Shown here piece after piece: positions 56,038 to 64,000 of a stretch of DNA of 64,000 nucleotides. Under the pieces are notes generated by a model, which was not told the origin of the DNA, ran no database searches, and saw nothing but the letters and a program-made list of their open reading frames with translations. The stretch's first letter is position 1, and every line of letters starts with the position of its first letter. The stretch comes from Methylobacterium frigidaeris. Its GTDB lineage: Bacteria; Pseudomonadota; Alphaproteobacteria; Rhizobiales; Beijerinckiaceae. The position numbers and the translations under genes were made by a program. The DNA lies in the NCBI RefSeq assembly GCF_022179185.1, contig NZ_BPQJ01000025.1:1-64000 (forward strand), given 5' to 3'.

Positions 56038-57572
56038 AGCACCCGTCGCACTTCGCCAGGGTCACGCCCGACAAGGTCGCCTACCGCATGGCGCGCTCGG
56101 GCGAGGTCATGACCTATGCCGAGCTCGATGCCCGATCGAACCGCAACGCCCATGCGCTACGGGCGCTGGGCGTCGGCCAGGGCGGCACCGTCGCGCTCCT
56201 GTTCGAGAACCGCCTGGACTTCCTCGCCCTGGCCTGGGCCTGCCAGCGCAGCGGCATCTTCTACACGGCGATCAATACCAACCTGACGGCGGCGGAGACC
56301 GCCTACATCGTCGGCGACTGCGAGGCCACTGTGGCGATCGTCTCGGACACGTTCGCCCCCTGCCTGGACGCGCTCGCCGCGGCCTGCCCCGGGGCGCGCT
56401 TCTTCGTCTGCGGCGGGGCTGCCCCGCTCGCGCGCGACTGGAACGCCCTGGCGGCGGCGCAGCCGGCGACGCCGGTCGCCGACGAGGCGGCCGGCGCCGA
56501 CCTCCTGTACTCCTCGGGCACCACCGGGCGCCCGAAGGGCATCGTCCGCCGCTTCGCGCGCCAGCCCATCGACACCGTGATCCCGGCCCTGATGACGAGC
56601 CTGTGCGAGACGATGGGGCGGATGGGACCCGACACCGTGCTGGTCTCCCCGGCCCCGCTCTACCACGCCGCGCCGCTGCGCTTCACCATGATGACGGCCA
56701 TGCTCGGCGGCACGGCCCTGGTCACGGAGAAATTCGACGCCGAGGAGGTGCTGCAGCAGATCGAGACCTGGGGCGTCACCCACGGCCAGTTCGTGCCGAC
56801 GCATTTCGTGCGCATGCTCAAGCTGCCCGAGAAGACCCGGGCCCGCTACGGGCACGACAGCTTGCGGGTCGTCTACCACGCCGCCGCCCCCTGCCCGCGC
56901 GACGTCAAGGCCGCGATGATCGCCTGGTGGGGGCCGATCCTGCTGGAATACTACGCCAGCTCCGAGGCGAACGGCGTCACGCTCAGCACCTCGCAGGAGT
57001 GGCAGCGCTTCCCCGGGACGGTCGGACGCTCCCTGACCGGGCCGATCGTGATCGCCGACGAGGCCGGCAACGAGCTGCCTCGCGGCGAGATCGGCGCCGT
57101 CTACTTCGACAGCGGCGTGCAGTTCGAGTACCGAAACGATCCGGAGAAGACCGCCGCCGCCTATCTCAGGCCCGGCTGCGCGACCTTCGGCGATATCGGC
57201 CACGTGAACGACGAGGGCTTCCTCTTCCTGGCCGACCGCAAGTCGTACATGATCATCTCCGGCGGGGTGAACATCTACCCGCAGGAGACCGAGGACCTTC
57301 TCGTCTCGCATCCCGATGTCGAGGACGTGGCCGTGTTCGGCGTGCCGAACGAGGAGATGGGCGAGGAGGTCAAGGCCGTGGTCCAGCTGCGCCCAGGGGT
57401 CGAGGGCACGCCGGAGACAGCGCAGGAGATCATCGCCTGGTGCCGCGCGCGCCTGTCCCACTACAAGGTGCCGCGCAGCGTCGACTTCCGCAGCGAGCTG
57501 CCGCGCACGCCGACGGGGAAGCTTCTCAAGCGTCTCCTGCGTGAGCCGTACTGGGCCGGGCCTTCTTCCTGA
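56034..57572 (+). CDS. AMP-dependent acyl-CoA synthetase
   Basis: 512 residues of the ANL superfamily: LLYSSGTTGRPKGI (A3 P-loop), YYASSEANGVTLS, GDIGHVNDEGFLFLADR, SGGVNIYPQETE and a C-terminal PRTPTGKLLKRLLR with the catalytic lysine. Activates a carboxylic acid to its CoA thioester, the entry step for the enzymes upstream. Similar to FadD/CaiC-like ligases. Followed by two hairpins. Confidence 0.92.
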   Translation: MKHPSHFARVTPDKVAYRMARSGEVMTYAELDARSNRNAHALRALGVGQGGTVALLFENRLDFLALAWACQRSGIFYTAINTNLTAAETAYIVGDCEATVAIVSDTFAPCLDALAAACPGARFFVCGGAAPLARDWNALAAAQPATPVADEAAGADLLYSSGTTGRPKGIVRRFARQPIDTVIPALMTSLCETMGRMGPDTVLVSPAPLYHAAPLRFTMMTAMLGGTALVTEKFDAEEVLQQIETWGVTHGQFVPTHFVRMLKLPEKTRARYGHDSLRVVYHAAAPCPRDVKAAMIAWWGPILLEYYASSEANGVTLSTSQEWQRFPGTVGRSLTGPIVIADEAGNELPRGEIGAVYFDSGVQFEYRNDPEKTAAAYLRPGCATFGDIGHVNDEGFLFLADRKSYMIISGGVNIYPQETEDLLVSHPDVEDVAVFGVPNEEMGEEVKAVVQLRPGVEGTPETAQEIIAWCRARLSHYKVPRSVDFRSELPRTPTGKLLKRLLREPYWAGPSS

Positions 57573-57748
57573 GGCGCGCAGTGATCCGATCTGCGCCTTC
57601 GCAGGACAAGAATCGTCGCGAGCGTTCTTCGGCGATGCCCCGGGGATCGCACGAATCCGAGCCGCGACGCGGCATCGCCCTGCGTTCGGCTCGCCCCCCG
57701 CTATCCTCCCCGAGCCTGCCCGACGGCACCGGGATTCATACCCTCGCA

Positions 57749-57776
57749 CCTTCGCATCGCCGTGTCGATGCGAAGG
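57749..57776. terminator. First of two strong hairpins between convergent genes
   Basis: CCTTCGCATCG (57749-57759) pairs perfectly with CGATGCGAAGG (57766-57776) around a 6-base loop. It serves both the ligase (plus) and monooxygenase (minus) transcripts. Confidence 0.7.
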
Positions 57777-57820
57777 CGACCGGCGCATCGGCGCCGGCGC
57801 CCGTTCGGGCTTGCCTGGCA

Positions 57821-57844
57821 CCTTCGAACGCGTCCGTTCGAAGG
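57821..57844. terminator. Second strong hairpin between convergent genes
   Basis: CCTTCGAACG (57821-57830) and CGTTCGAAGG (57835-57844) form a perfect 10-bp stem with a CGTC loop, just past the end of the minus-strand monooxygenase. With the first hairpin it makes a bidirectional terminator. Confidence 0.7.
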
Positions 57845-57854
57845 CGCGGCGGTA

Positions 57855-59318
57855 TCAGCCGGGCTTCGGTGCGAGTGCCTGCAGGTAGCGCTCCGCCTCG
57901 TCCCACCTCGCGGCCGACAAGCCGACGTAGCCGTCCGGCCGGACGATGACGAGGAACCGGCCATCCGGCGGCCTGCGCGGATCGGGCTCCAGCAGCGTGG
58001 GGAACCGGGCCGCAAGCGCGGCTCCGCGGGTCATGTCGGCGGCGTAGAGCACGAAGCGCGGCGCAGGCCCGCTACCCGGCGGCGGGCCTGCATCGGCGTG
58101 CGGATCCCACCGCTCGCCGGCCTCCGGGCCCCGGGAGAGCGGGCTGCCGGCATAGGCGATCTCGATCTCGCTCATCGTCGTCGCCATCCGGTCGCGCACG
58201 GCGTGGAGGCCGAGCAGGAAGCGGAGCGCGAGGTTGCGCGCGGCCTGCGCGGCCGGGTTCGACAGCGTCGCCATGTCGGTGAGCCGGCCGGCATTGCGCA
58301 GCACCAGGTCCCCGACCGCGCTCCGCTCCGGGCTGTAGCTGTCGAGCAGGGGCGCGCCGGCCTCGCCCCGGACCACCATCGCCAGCTTCCAGGCGAGGTT
58401 CACCGCGTCCTGCATGCCGGTATTCATGCCCTGGCCGCCGGCGGGGCTGTGGATGTGCGCCGCGTCGCCGGCGAGAAAGACGCGCCCGCGCCGGTACTCG
58501 GCGACCTTGCGCTCGTTGATGCGGAAATGCGTCAGCCAGACCGGATCGGACACGCGGAACCCGCCGCCGGCACGCCGGTCGACGAGGGCCTGCACGTCGT
58601 CGAGGGTGGGATCGGGCCGCTCGTGCATCGCATCCGTCCTGCCGACCGTGGCGACGACGCGGGCGCGCCGGCCCGGGATCGGGAAGATCACGAAGGGACC
58701 GTCGCGGTGCAGGTAGGTCGCGATCTCGTCCGGCGGCGGCGTCCCCGCACCGTCGAGGCGCACATCGGCGAGGAGCCAGTCGTCGCCCTGGGCCGACCCC
58801 TCGAAGGCGAGCCCGAGCCCGTGCCGCACCGCGCTGTGGGCCCCGTCGCAGCCGATCAGCCACGGCGTCCGCACGATCTCCTCGCGTCCGTCGACGTGCC
58901 TCAGCCGCGCCGCGATGCCGTCCGCCGCCTCGGTGAATCCGATCAGCTCCACCTGCCTCTCGACCGCGACGCCGAAGGATCGCAGATGCGCGGCGAGGAG
59001 GCGCTCGGTGTCCCGCTGCGGGATCATCAGGGCGAAGTTGTAGGCGCTCGCGATGTCCGCGAAGCGCGGAGCGCCGAGAACCTGTCCGCCGCTGCGAATC
59101 GAGGCGCCGGGGGCACGCAGCCCGGCATCCAGGAAGGCCTGGGTGCAGCCCATGCGGTCCATGAGTTCGAGCGTGCGCGACCAGACGACGAGCGCCTTCG
59201 AGGTCTCGGTGGCGTGCGGGGAGCGGTCGATCAGGCGGACCGCGACCCCGTAGCGGGCGAGCTCGGCGGCCATCGTCAGGCCGACCGGCCCGGCGCCGAC
59301 GATGAGAATCTCCGTCAT
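57855..59318 (-). CDS. FAD-dependent aromatic monooxygenase (PheA/TfdB type), first copy
   Basis: 487 residues with GAGG upstream of 59318. GAGPVGLTMAAELARYG (FAD ADP loop), IGCDGAHSAVR (DG motif), FLAGDAAHIHSPAGGQGMNT (GD motif) and the thioredoxin-like C-terminal domain (RFVLYAADM, FLVIVRPDGYVGLSA) typical of phenol and hydroxybenzoate hydroxylases. Lies 100 bases past its upstream paralogue. Aromatic substrate inferred. Confidence 0.9.
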   Translation of the reverse strand: MTEILIVGAGPVGLTMAAELARYGVAVRLIDRSPHATETSKALVVWSRTLELMDRMGCTQAFLDAGLRAPGASIRSGGQVLGAPRFADIASAYNFALMIPQRDTERLLAAHLRSFGVAVERQVELIGFTEAADGIAARLRHVDGREEIVRTPWLIGCDGAHSAVRHGLGLAFEGSAQGDDWLLADVRLDGAGTPPPDEIATYLHRDGPFVIFPIPGRRARVVATVGRTDAMHERPDPTLDDVQALVDRRAGGGFRVSDPVWLTHFRINERKVAEYRRGRVFLAGDAAHIHSPAGGQGMNTGMQDAVNLAWKLAMVVRGEAGAPLLDSYSPERSAVGDLVLRNAGRLTDMATLSNPAAQAARNLALRFLLGLHAVRDRMATTMSEIEIAYAGSPLSRGPEAGERWDPHADAGPPPGSGPAPRFVLYAADMTRGAALAARFPTLLEPDPRRPPDGRFLVIVRPDGYVGLSAARWDEAERYLQALAPKPG

Positions 59319-59419
59319 GTGGCCTCCTCTCGCGCTGCGCGGGTGTTGCATGTCGGGTGCCCGGGAGCTTCGTCCGGGCTCGGCTGGCCGACCGATCGTC
59401 CGCCTCCGCGGAAGGCGCC

Positions 59420-61057
59420 TCAGGCGGCCGGGAACAACCTCCGGAGATGATCTTGAAGGCCGGCCTCCCGCCAGGAGCGGCCACGCCAGCCGAGATGACC
59501 GTCGGGTCGGACGAGGTAACTCATCTCCCGTCGTCCATAGGCCTCGGCGAACGACCCCGCTCTGTCTTCGAGAAGCTCCGCTCCCGGAAGTGCATGGCCG
59601 GCCACGTCGCTCGCGACGACGACGACGCGCAAATGGCCACACAGCAGATGCGGCCGGCGCTGCATCCAGCGCGAGAGGTCCTGCACCGTCTCGCGCTCCA
59701 GAGCTCGGGTCAGGTGGACGATCAGGACGTGCTCCGTGCCGCGCAGGACGTCGAAAAGGCGCAGCGGGAAGCCGAGACCCTGCCGCACGAGACCGTTCGC
59801 GTCCGGCGCGCGGTCCCCGGCCGCGGGGCCGGCACCGCCCGCCGCGTCGTCGACGAAGCCCGTCCCTCGATAGGAGATCGTGACCTGCGCATCGGCGGCC
59901 CGGTCGGGTGCACCGCCCCGCTCGCGGCCGTAGCTCTCGCTCGCCTTGCGGGTCCGCGCGACCACGTCGGCCCCGACCGGGCGGCGCTCCGCCTCGTAGC
60001 TGTCGAGAAGGCTCGCGGGGCTCACGCCGCGCAGGACAAGCGCGAGCTTCCAGGCCAGGTTGTAGGCATCCTGGATGCCAGTATTCATGCCCTGCCCGCC
60101 GGTCGGCGGGTGGATGTGGGCGGCGTCGCCCGCGATGAAGCAGCGGCCCTCGCGGTAGGAGGCGGCCAGGCGCATGCTGATGCGGTAGACGGAGGACCAG
60201 CGCAGCTCCGACAGCGGCGCCCTCGCCGGCAGCAGATCGTCGGCTACCGCCTGGAGATCGGCGAGCGAGGGCCCCTGGATCTCGGCCTGGATGCCATGAT
60301 CGGTACCGGACCAAGCCGCCAGACGAGCCGGGGCGAGCATCGAGACGCGGTAGCGGCCCGGCTCCGGCAGCGGGATGGCGATGAACATGTCGGGCGGGCC
60401 GCCGTCCACCATCCGCAGGGCGCGCAACGCACGGCCATAGGGCAGGTCCCAGTCGATCCGGACGTCGCCGAGCATGAACGGCCAGGGATAGGCCTCTCCC
60501 TCGAAGGCGATCCCGAGGAGCCGCCGGACTGCGCTGTGCGCCCCGTCGCAGCCGACCACGTAGGCCAGGCGGACCTCCTCCGCGGATCCATCGGCGCGCG
60601 CGATGCGTGCAGTGACGCCCGCAGCGTCTTCCTCGGCATCCTGGCGCAGGGCGGAGAGGACCGCGCCCCGCTCGATCGCGATGCCGAAGCGGGCGAGATG
60701 CCGGGTGAGGACACGCTCCGTCTCGTCTTGCGGCAGGCCGAGCGACGCGTAGGGCAGGCCCATGTCGGGCGGGCTCATGTCGGGCAGGCCCTTGTCGGAT
60801 TCTGGTGCGTCGACCGTCGGCCGACCGTGGACGATGGAGCGCAGGCCCGTGAGCCACAGGCCGGCGTCGATCATCTCCCGGGCGACGCCCATGTCGTCCC
60901 AGATCTCCAGTGTCCGCGGCGTGACGCCGATGGCGCGGCACGTGGTCGAGGCCTGCGGCGCGCGGTCGATGATCCGGCAGCGCACCCCGTGCCGGGCCAG
61001 CTCGCAGGCAACCGTCAGACCGACCGGGCCGGCTCCGACGATCAGGACTTCCGCCAT
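59420..61057 (-). CDS. FAD-dependent aromatic monooxygenase (PheA/TfdB type), second copy
   Basis: 545 residues starting with AGGAGG upstream. Same architecture: GAGPVGLTVACELARHG, VGCDGAHSAVRRLL, FIAGDAAHIHPPTGGQGMNT and the C-terminal domain ending REMSYLVRPDGHLGWRGRSW. Longer middle part than its neighbour. First gene of this two-gene operon; the pair may hydroxylate successive intermediates or related compounds. Confidence 0.9.
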   Translation of the reverse strand: MAEVLIVGAGPVGLTVACELARHGVRCRIIDRAPQASTTCRAIGVTPRTLEIWDDMGVAREMIDAGLWLTGLRSIVHGRPTVDAPESDKGLPDMSPPDMGLPYASLGLPQDETERVLTRHLARFGIAIERGAVLSALRQDAEEDAAGVTARIARADGSAEEVRLAYVVGCDGAHSAVRRLLGIAFEGEAYPWPFMLGDVRIDWDLPYGRALRALRMVDGGPPDMFIAIPLPEPGRYRVSMLAPARLAAWSGTDHGIQAEIQGPSLADLQAVADDLLPARAPLSELRWSSVYRISMRLAASYREGRCFIAGDAAHIHPPTGGQGMNTGIQDAYNLAWKLALVLRGVSPASLLDSYEAERRPVGADVVARTRKASESYGRERGGAPDRAADAQVTISYRGTGFVDDAAGGAGPAAGDRAPDANGLVRQGLGFPLRLFDVLRGTEHVLIVHLTRALERETVQDLSRWMQRRPHLLCGHLRVVVVASDVAGHALPGAELLEDRAGSFAEAYGRREMSYLVRPDGHLGWRGRSWREAGLQDHLRRLFPAA

Positions 61058-61214
61058 CGGCTCCTCCTCGAGATCAGGGGTCCAGGCGCGGGCACGACGG
61101 GCAGCGCCTGGGCGAGCGCGGGGAACAGCGTGGAGACGACGAGACCGGTCGACGGGGCTGCGATTGCGCCCCTCATGCCGCCTCCGGAACGCATCGAGAT
61201 GAAGCACCGAACTG

Positions 61215-61645
61215 TCAGGTTTGGCAATCAGTGTCCCGCCCCGGCCCGGCGGAGGCCCAGCCGGTGACGAGGCCGAGGAGCGCGAGCAGGCCGGCGCCGA
61301 GGCGGACCGCGGCGGCGATCCAGGGATGGAACAGCGCGCAGACGGCGACGTAGACCGGCATCCAGGGCAGATCGAAGAGGGTCGGGACGGCCGGCCCGGC
61401 GAGAAAGCCCTGCCGGATCAGGCACGTGCCGAGCCGCTCGGCGGTCAGGCGGCCGAACCGGGCCAGGATGCGGGCCCGCAGGAGCTCGAGCACCGCCTGG
61501 ATCACGAACAGGGTCAAGGCGCTCCCGGCGAGCCCGATCAGGGTGACGATGCTGCGGCTCGGCAGGACCCGGTTGTAGACCTGCAGCATGAACAGGGGGT
61601 GCCGTCAGCATCAGGAGGTTGATGAGGGTGCGGACGGCGATCGTG
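61215..61645 (-). pseudogene. Type I secretion ABC exporter fragment (PrtD/HlyB-like)
   Basis: The frame reads MLQVYNRVLPSRSIVTLIGL, then RFGRLTAERLGTCLIRQGF, LFDLPWMPVYVAVCALFHPW, all hallmarks of the transmembrane half of type I secretion ATPases. The part before it (IAVRTLINLLMLTAP) is in another frame; an extra C in the C5 run (plus 61595-61599) explains the break. The ATPase domain and most of the transmembrane domain are missing, so it is a fragment. Confidence 0.75.
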
Positions 61646-61659
61646 GCAGGGCGTCAGTC

Positions 61660-62074
61660 AAATCGGATTGCCCGAAGCCAAGTTTCAACCGGAGGGCGAG
61701 TCATGTGGCTGAGTTTCACATCTATCGGCGGGTTTATCGTCTGAGATTGACAAATTTTTAGTTTAAAATTCGCAATAAAAATCCATATAACTCATGAAAA
61801 TCGTCATCTATATGTCGAGACAGCTATGTGGCAAATTTTGTCGGCTAGTTTTATCGCCTGTTTCATGGATTTGCCGTGAAATATGTAGACTCGTGATGAG
61901 TTTTTTACTCTATAACACATGTTTCCATAGATCACCCTGCCAGTTCCCGGGAGCCATTACGGCGGCATAAGAGCTCCAAAACTATTTACTAACTGCGCCA
62001 TCCAGATACATGAAGCTGCACTTAAGCGATAAATCAAACACAGGTTGTTATCAAGGTGCAACCTGGAGGCGTAG
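61660..62074. other. AT-rich intergenic region
   Basis: About 400 bases, clearly AT-richer, without a supported gene. May hold promoters for the flanking fragments or be decayed foreign DNA. Confidence 0.4.
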
Positions 62075-62352
62075 ATGCAGAACTTCCGCGTCAGCCGGGT
62101 TCCGGTCGTTTGGTGTGATCCGGATCGTCCCGAAGATGGCGTGCAACGAATCGAGTCCGTCATCGACGCCTATGATGACATGCACAGAAATATAGCATTG
62201 CAGAAGTGCCGCCTTTCGGCTCCGGATCTGTGGGTTCGGGCGGAGCACCTGATCGATCTCGCGCTCATCAACCGACATCGGAGAACATCGAGGCGGCCGA
62301 GCAGGCCTTGACCGCCCTCGTCAAGCGCACGGCACCGATCCCCCCGCCGTGA
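62075..62352 (+). pseudogene. Small hypothetical gene with a probable frameshift
   Basis: The frame from 62075 reads MQNFRVSRVPVVWCDPDRPE, then RLSAPDLWVRAEHLIDLALI, and falls into a basic nonsense tail after 62275. In the -1 frame the DNA continues ENIEAAEQALTALVKRTAPI and stops at 62352. Together they suggest one protein of about 90 residues broken by a single-base deletion. An opposite-strand frame at 62051-62278 is less convincing. Confidence 0.4.
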
Positions 62353-62581
62353 GACGGCAGGTCGCCCCCGAGACTTGCGGTGAGCCGCTATCCCTCGTTC
62401 GATCCGCGCTGCGCCTGAGCTGGCCGAGACGGATCGTCGACGAAGTCTTCCGCTCGAGCAGCCGGACGGTGCCGTGATCGCCCCCGCTCTCGGTCGGCGA
62501 CCGGACGGGCATGGGGCAGCAGACGTCGAGATGCTCGGTCCAGGATCGCGACGGTGTGGGTCGTGAGCCGCGTCCGAGGCG

Positions 62582-63499
62582 TCAGCGCTCGGGCGCCGCG
62601 ATGCCGTACACCCGCCGCGCCGTGCCGATGAAGAACGCCTCCTGCTCCGAAGGACCCAGAGGTGCGACGATGGTCTTGAAGCCGTCGATCATCGGGGCGA
62701 GGTCCGCGCACAGGCTGTCGACCGGAAAGTTCGAGCCGAACATCACCCGGTCCGCCCCGAACAGGTCGACCAGGGTCCGCACCACTGGCCCGTTCAGCTC
62801 CGGCGCCCAGGCCTGGCCCGGCTGGCCGAGGCCCGAGGCCTTGACGGCGACGTTCGGGCAAGCTGCGAAGCGGGCCATCGCACCGCGCCAGAGCTCGAGG
62901 CTGTCGGGATCGCGGCGCGAGGGCAGGCCGGCGTGGTTGAGGATGATCGTGGTGTCGGGGAAGTCGAGAGCGAGATCGACGGCCTCGTCGAGGTTCCACC
63001 ACGGCGTCTGCAGGTCGAAGCGCAGGCCGTGACCGCGCAGGAGCGCGTAGCCGGCCCGCCAGCGCTCGTCCGACATCAGGGTCCGGCACCGCCCGACCTC
63101 GTCGGGCGATCCCGGCTCGCCCGGCTTGTGGCGCACGCTGCGCACCAGCGGGCAGGCCGCCTGCCCCGCCAGCACCGCCGCGACGTCGTCGCGGTCGAGC
63201 CAGGCCTGCGCCACGATCGCGTTGGGCAGGCCCCACTCGACTGCGAGCCCCGCGGCGTAGGCGGTCTCGCCGAGCGGGTCGCCCGGGTTCCACTCGGTCT
63301 CCACGTAGACGCTGGCGACGATGTCGTGCGGGCCGGCGTCGCGGCGGTAATCGTCCGGCAGATAGCGCCGCTTGATCGCCTCGTAGTCCCCGTAGCGGAA
63401 CGGGATCCGCACGCCGGGCGCGAGCCAGGGATGCGGGTTGCGGTCGGGCTCCCAGAAATGCTGGTGGGCGTCGAGGATCGGGCCGTCGTAGCGGGACAT
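62582..63499 (-). CDS. Amidohydrolase-family protein (lactonase/decarboxylase-like)
   Basis: 305 residues of the TIM-barrel amidohydrolase type (Amidohydro_2). Metal motif HQHFWEPD (HxH), then VYVETEWNPGDPLGE, HAGLPS, FGSNFPVDSL with the conserved terminal Asp. Relatives include L-fuconolactonase, 4-sulfomuconolactone hydrolase and 2-pyrone-4,6-dicarboxylate hydrolase, all lactone openers in sugar or aromatic catabolism. Close to the MFS gene upstream on the same strand. Confidence 0.9.
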   Translation of the reverse strand: MSRYDGPILDAHQHFWEPDRNPHPWLAPGVRIPFRYGDYEAIKRRYLPDDYRRDAGPHDIVASVYVETEWNPGDPLGETAYAAGLAVEWGLPNAIVAQAWLDRDDVAAVLAGQAACPLVRSVRHKPGEPGSPDEVGRCRTLMSDERWRAGYALLRGHGLRFDLQTPWWNLDEAVDLALDFPDTTIILNHAGLPSRRDPDSLELWRGAMARFAACPNVAVKASGLGQPGQAWAPELNGPVVRTLVDLFGADRVMFGSNFPVDSLCADLAPMIDGFKTIVAPLGPSEQEAFFIGTARRVYGIAAPER

Positions 63500-63510
63500 C
63501 GGCGCCTCCT

Positions 63511-64000
63511 TCAGACCCGTGACGCCGGGTAGGCGATCAGCATCGTGCCGGCGACGTAGACGAGGGCGCAGACCGCGAAGAACATCAGCACCGCGAGGTA
63601 GGCGCCGGTGGCCTGCAGGATCAGCCCCGTCAAGATCGGCACCGCGATGCCGCTGGCCGAGCCCGCGAAGTTCATGATTCCGCCGACGAGCCCGACCTTG
63701 TCCTTGGGGGCCAGGAGCGGCGGCAGGCTCCAGTAGAGGCTGCCCCAGTAGAGGAAGAACAGGGTCACGGAGAGCAGGGCTACCGCGCCGACGGGGTTCG
63801 CGACCTGCGGCAGGGCCACGAAGGTCGCGAAGATGGCGATGCCTGAGAAGCCCAGCATGCCGCGATAGACCGTCGCCCGCGACCAGCCGCGGGAGAACAG
63901 GGCATCGGCGGTGAAGCCGGCGAACAGCGAGCCGGTCATGCCGGCGAGGAAGATCACGAAGGTCGCCGAGCCCATCTGCTTCAGGTCGAAGCCGCGGGCC
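63511..64000 (-). CDS. MFS transporter (C-terminal half; runs off the window)
   Basis: About 163 residues visible, five or so membrane helices: FVIFLAGMTGSLFAGFTADA, IAIFATFVALPQVA, LFFLYWGSLYWSLPPLLAP, GLVGGIMNFAGSASGIAVPI. Similar to the ACS/hexuronate-like anion-cation symporters. The frame continues past base 64000 (ARGFDLKQ just inside the edge). Transcribed with the amidohydrolase, which starts 12 bases after its stop. Probably imports the substrate of that enzyme. Confidence 0.88.
   Translation of the reverse strand, partial: ARGFDLKQMGSATFVIFLAGMTGSLFAGFTADALFSRGWSRATVYRGMLGFSGIAIFATFVALPQVANPVGAVALLSVTLFFLYWGSLYWSLPPLLAPKDKVGLVGGIMNFAGSASGIAVPILTGLILQATGAYLAVLMFFAVCALVYVAGTMLIAYPASRV

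Noticed and set aside
59420..61057. Ubiquinone-biosynthesis role for the tandem FAD monooxygenases
   Set aside because: The thioredoxin-like C-terminal domain and the catabolic context fit the phenol/hydroxybenzoate hydroxylase branch better.
62051..62278. Minus-strand small gene overlapping 62075-62352
   Set aside because: Less gene-like codon pattern than the plus strand, whose -1 continuation gives a sensible ending.

Overview
The window is high-GC DNA with dense, often overlapping genes. The family content (MscS channel, bacterial cellulose-synthase-like glycosyltransferase, DctB/DctD-type two-component system, many ABC uptake systems, GTA/prophage-type genes seen in Rhizobiales) points to an alphaproteobacterium, most likely a Methylobacterium-like member of the Rhizobiales. 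This placement is inferred from gene content only.

Left part (1-14.5 kb): a cellulose-synthase-like glycosyltransferase and a mechanosensitive channel lead into a patchwork of accessory DNA. This holds an AT-richer gene with an ADP-ribosyltransferase-like R/S/E signature (4.7-5.4 kb), a complete tyrosine integrase (6.2-7.1 kb), an unknown gene with a cysteine cluster, a DsbA-like oxidoreductase, and a low-GC DUF262/DUF1524 (GmrSD-like) gene that abuts the broken end of an ABC substrate-binding gene. Small conserved hypothetical genes follow, up to a tRNA-Arg(CCG) gene.

Integrated element (14.5-26.7 kb): the 3' half of the tRNA is repeated perfectly over 51 bp at 26674-26724, so the 12.1 kb between is an integrated, prophage-like element. 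Next to the tRNA it carries a low-GC SIR2-like gene and a BrnT/BrnA toxin-antitoxin pair. The rest is a minus-strand block of phage genes: an NlpC-like protein, an S49 capsid-type protease, several unknown genes, a frameshifted helix-turn-helix replication protein with an iteron-like array inside its gene, regulators, and a truncated integrase. Paired 8-bp repeats with identical 11-bp spacing lie near both ends and look like integrase arm sites. Several frameshifts and the missing catalytic domain of the integrase say the element is decaying and no longer mobile on its own. A broken IS3-family insertion and a serine-recombinase fragment follow (26.8-28.7 kb).

Catabolic region (28.9-45.6 kb): a minus-strand operon (ABC ATPase, class II aldolase-like protein, NMT1/THI5-like binding protein, two permeases, NtaA-type flavin monooxygenase) diverges from a GntR regulator. 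The regulator is followed on the plus strand by an unusual SDR, a PLP aminotransferase, an alpha/beta hydrolase, an M20 amidohydrolase and a bicupin. Together they look like one uptake and degradation pathway for a nitrogen-containing, probably heterocyclic or amide compound that I cannot name. Next come an MHS-type MFS transporter behind a textbook sigma-54 promoter, and a DctB/DctD-like sensor and activator pair.

Right part (46-64 kb): a TetR-controlled acyl-CoA locus (SDR, two acyl-CoA dehydrogenases, two enoyl-CoA hydratases, thiolase, CoA ligase) has two paralogous LivK-like binding proteins but no permease. It is followed by two tandem FAD aromatic monooxygenases, a type I secretion ABC fragment, an amidohydrolase and the start of another MFS gene that runs off the window.
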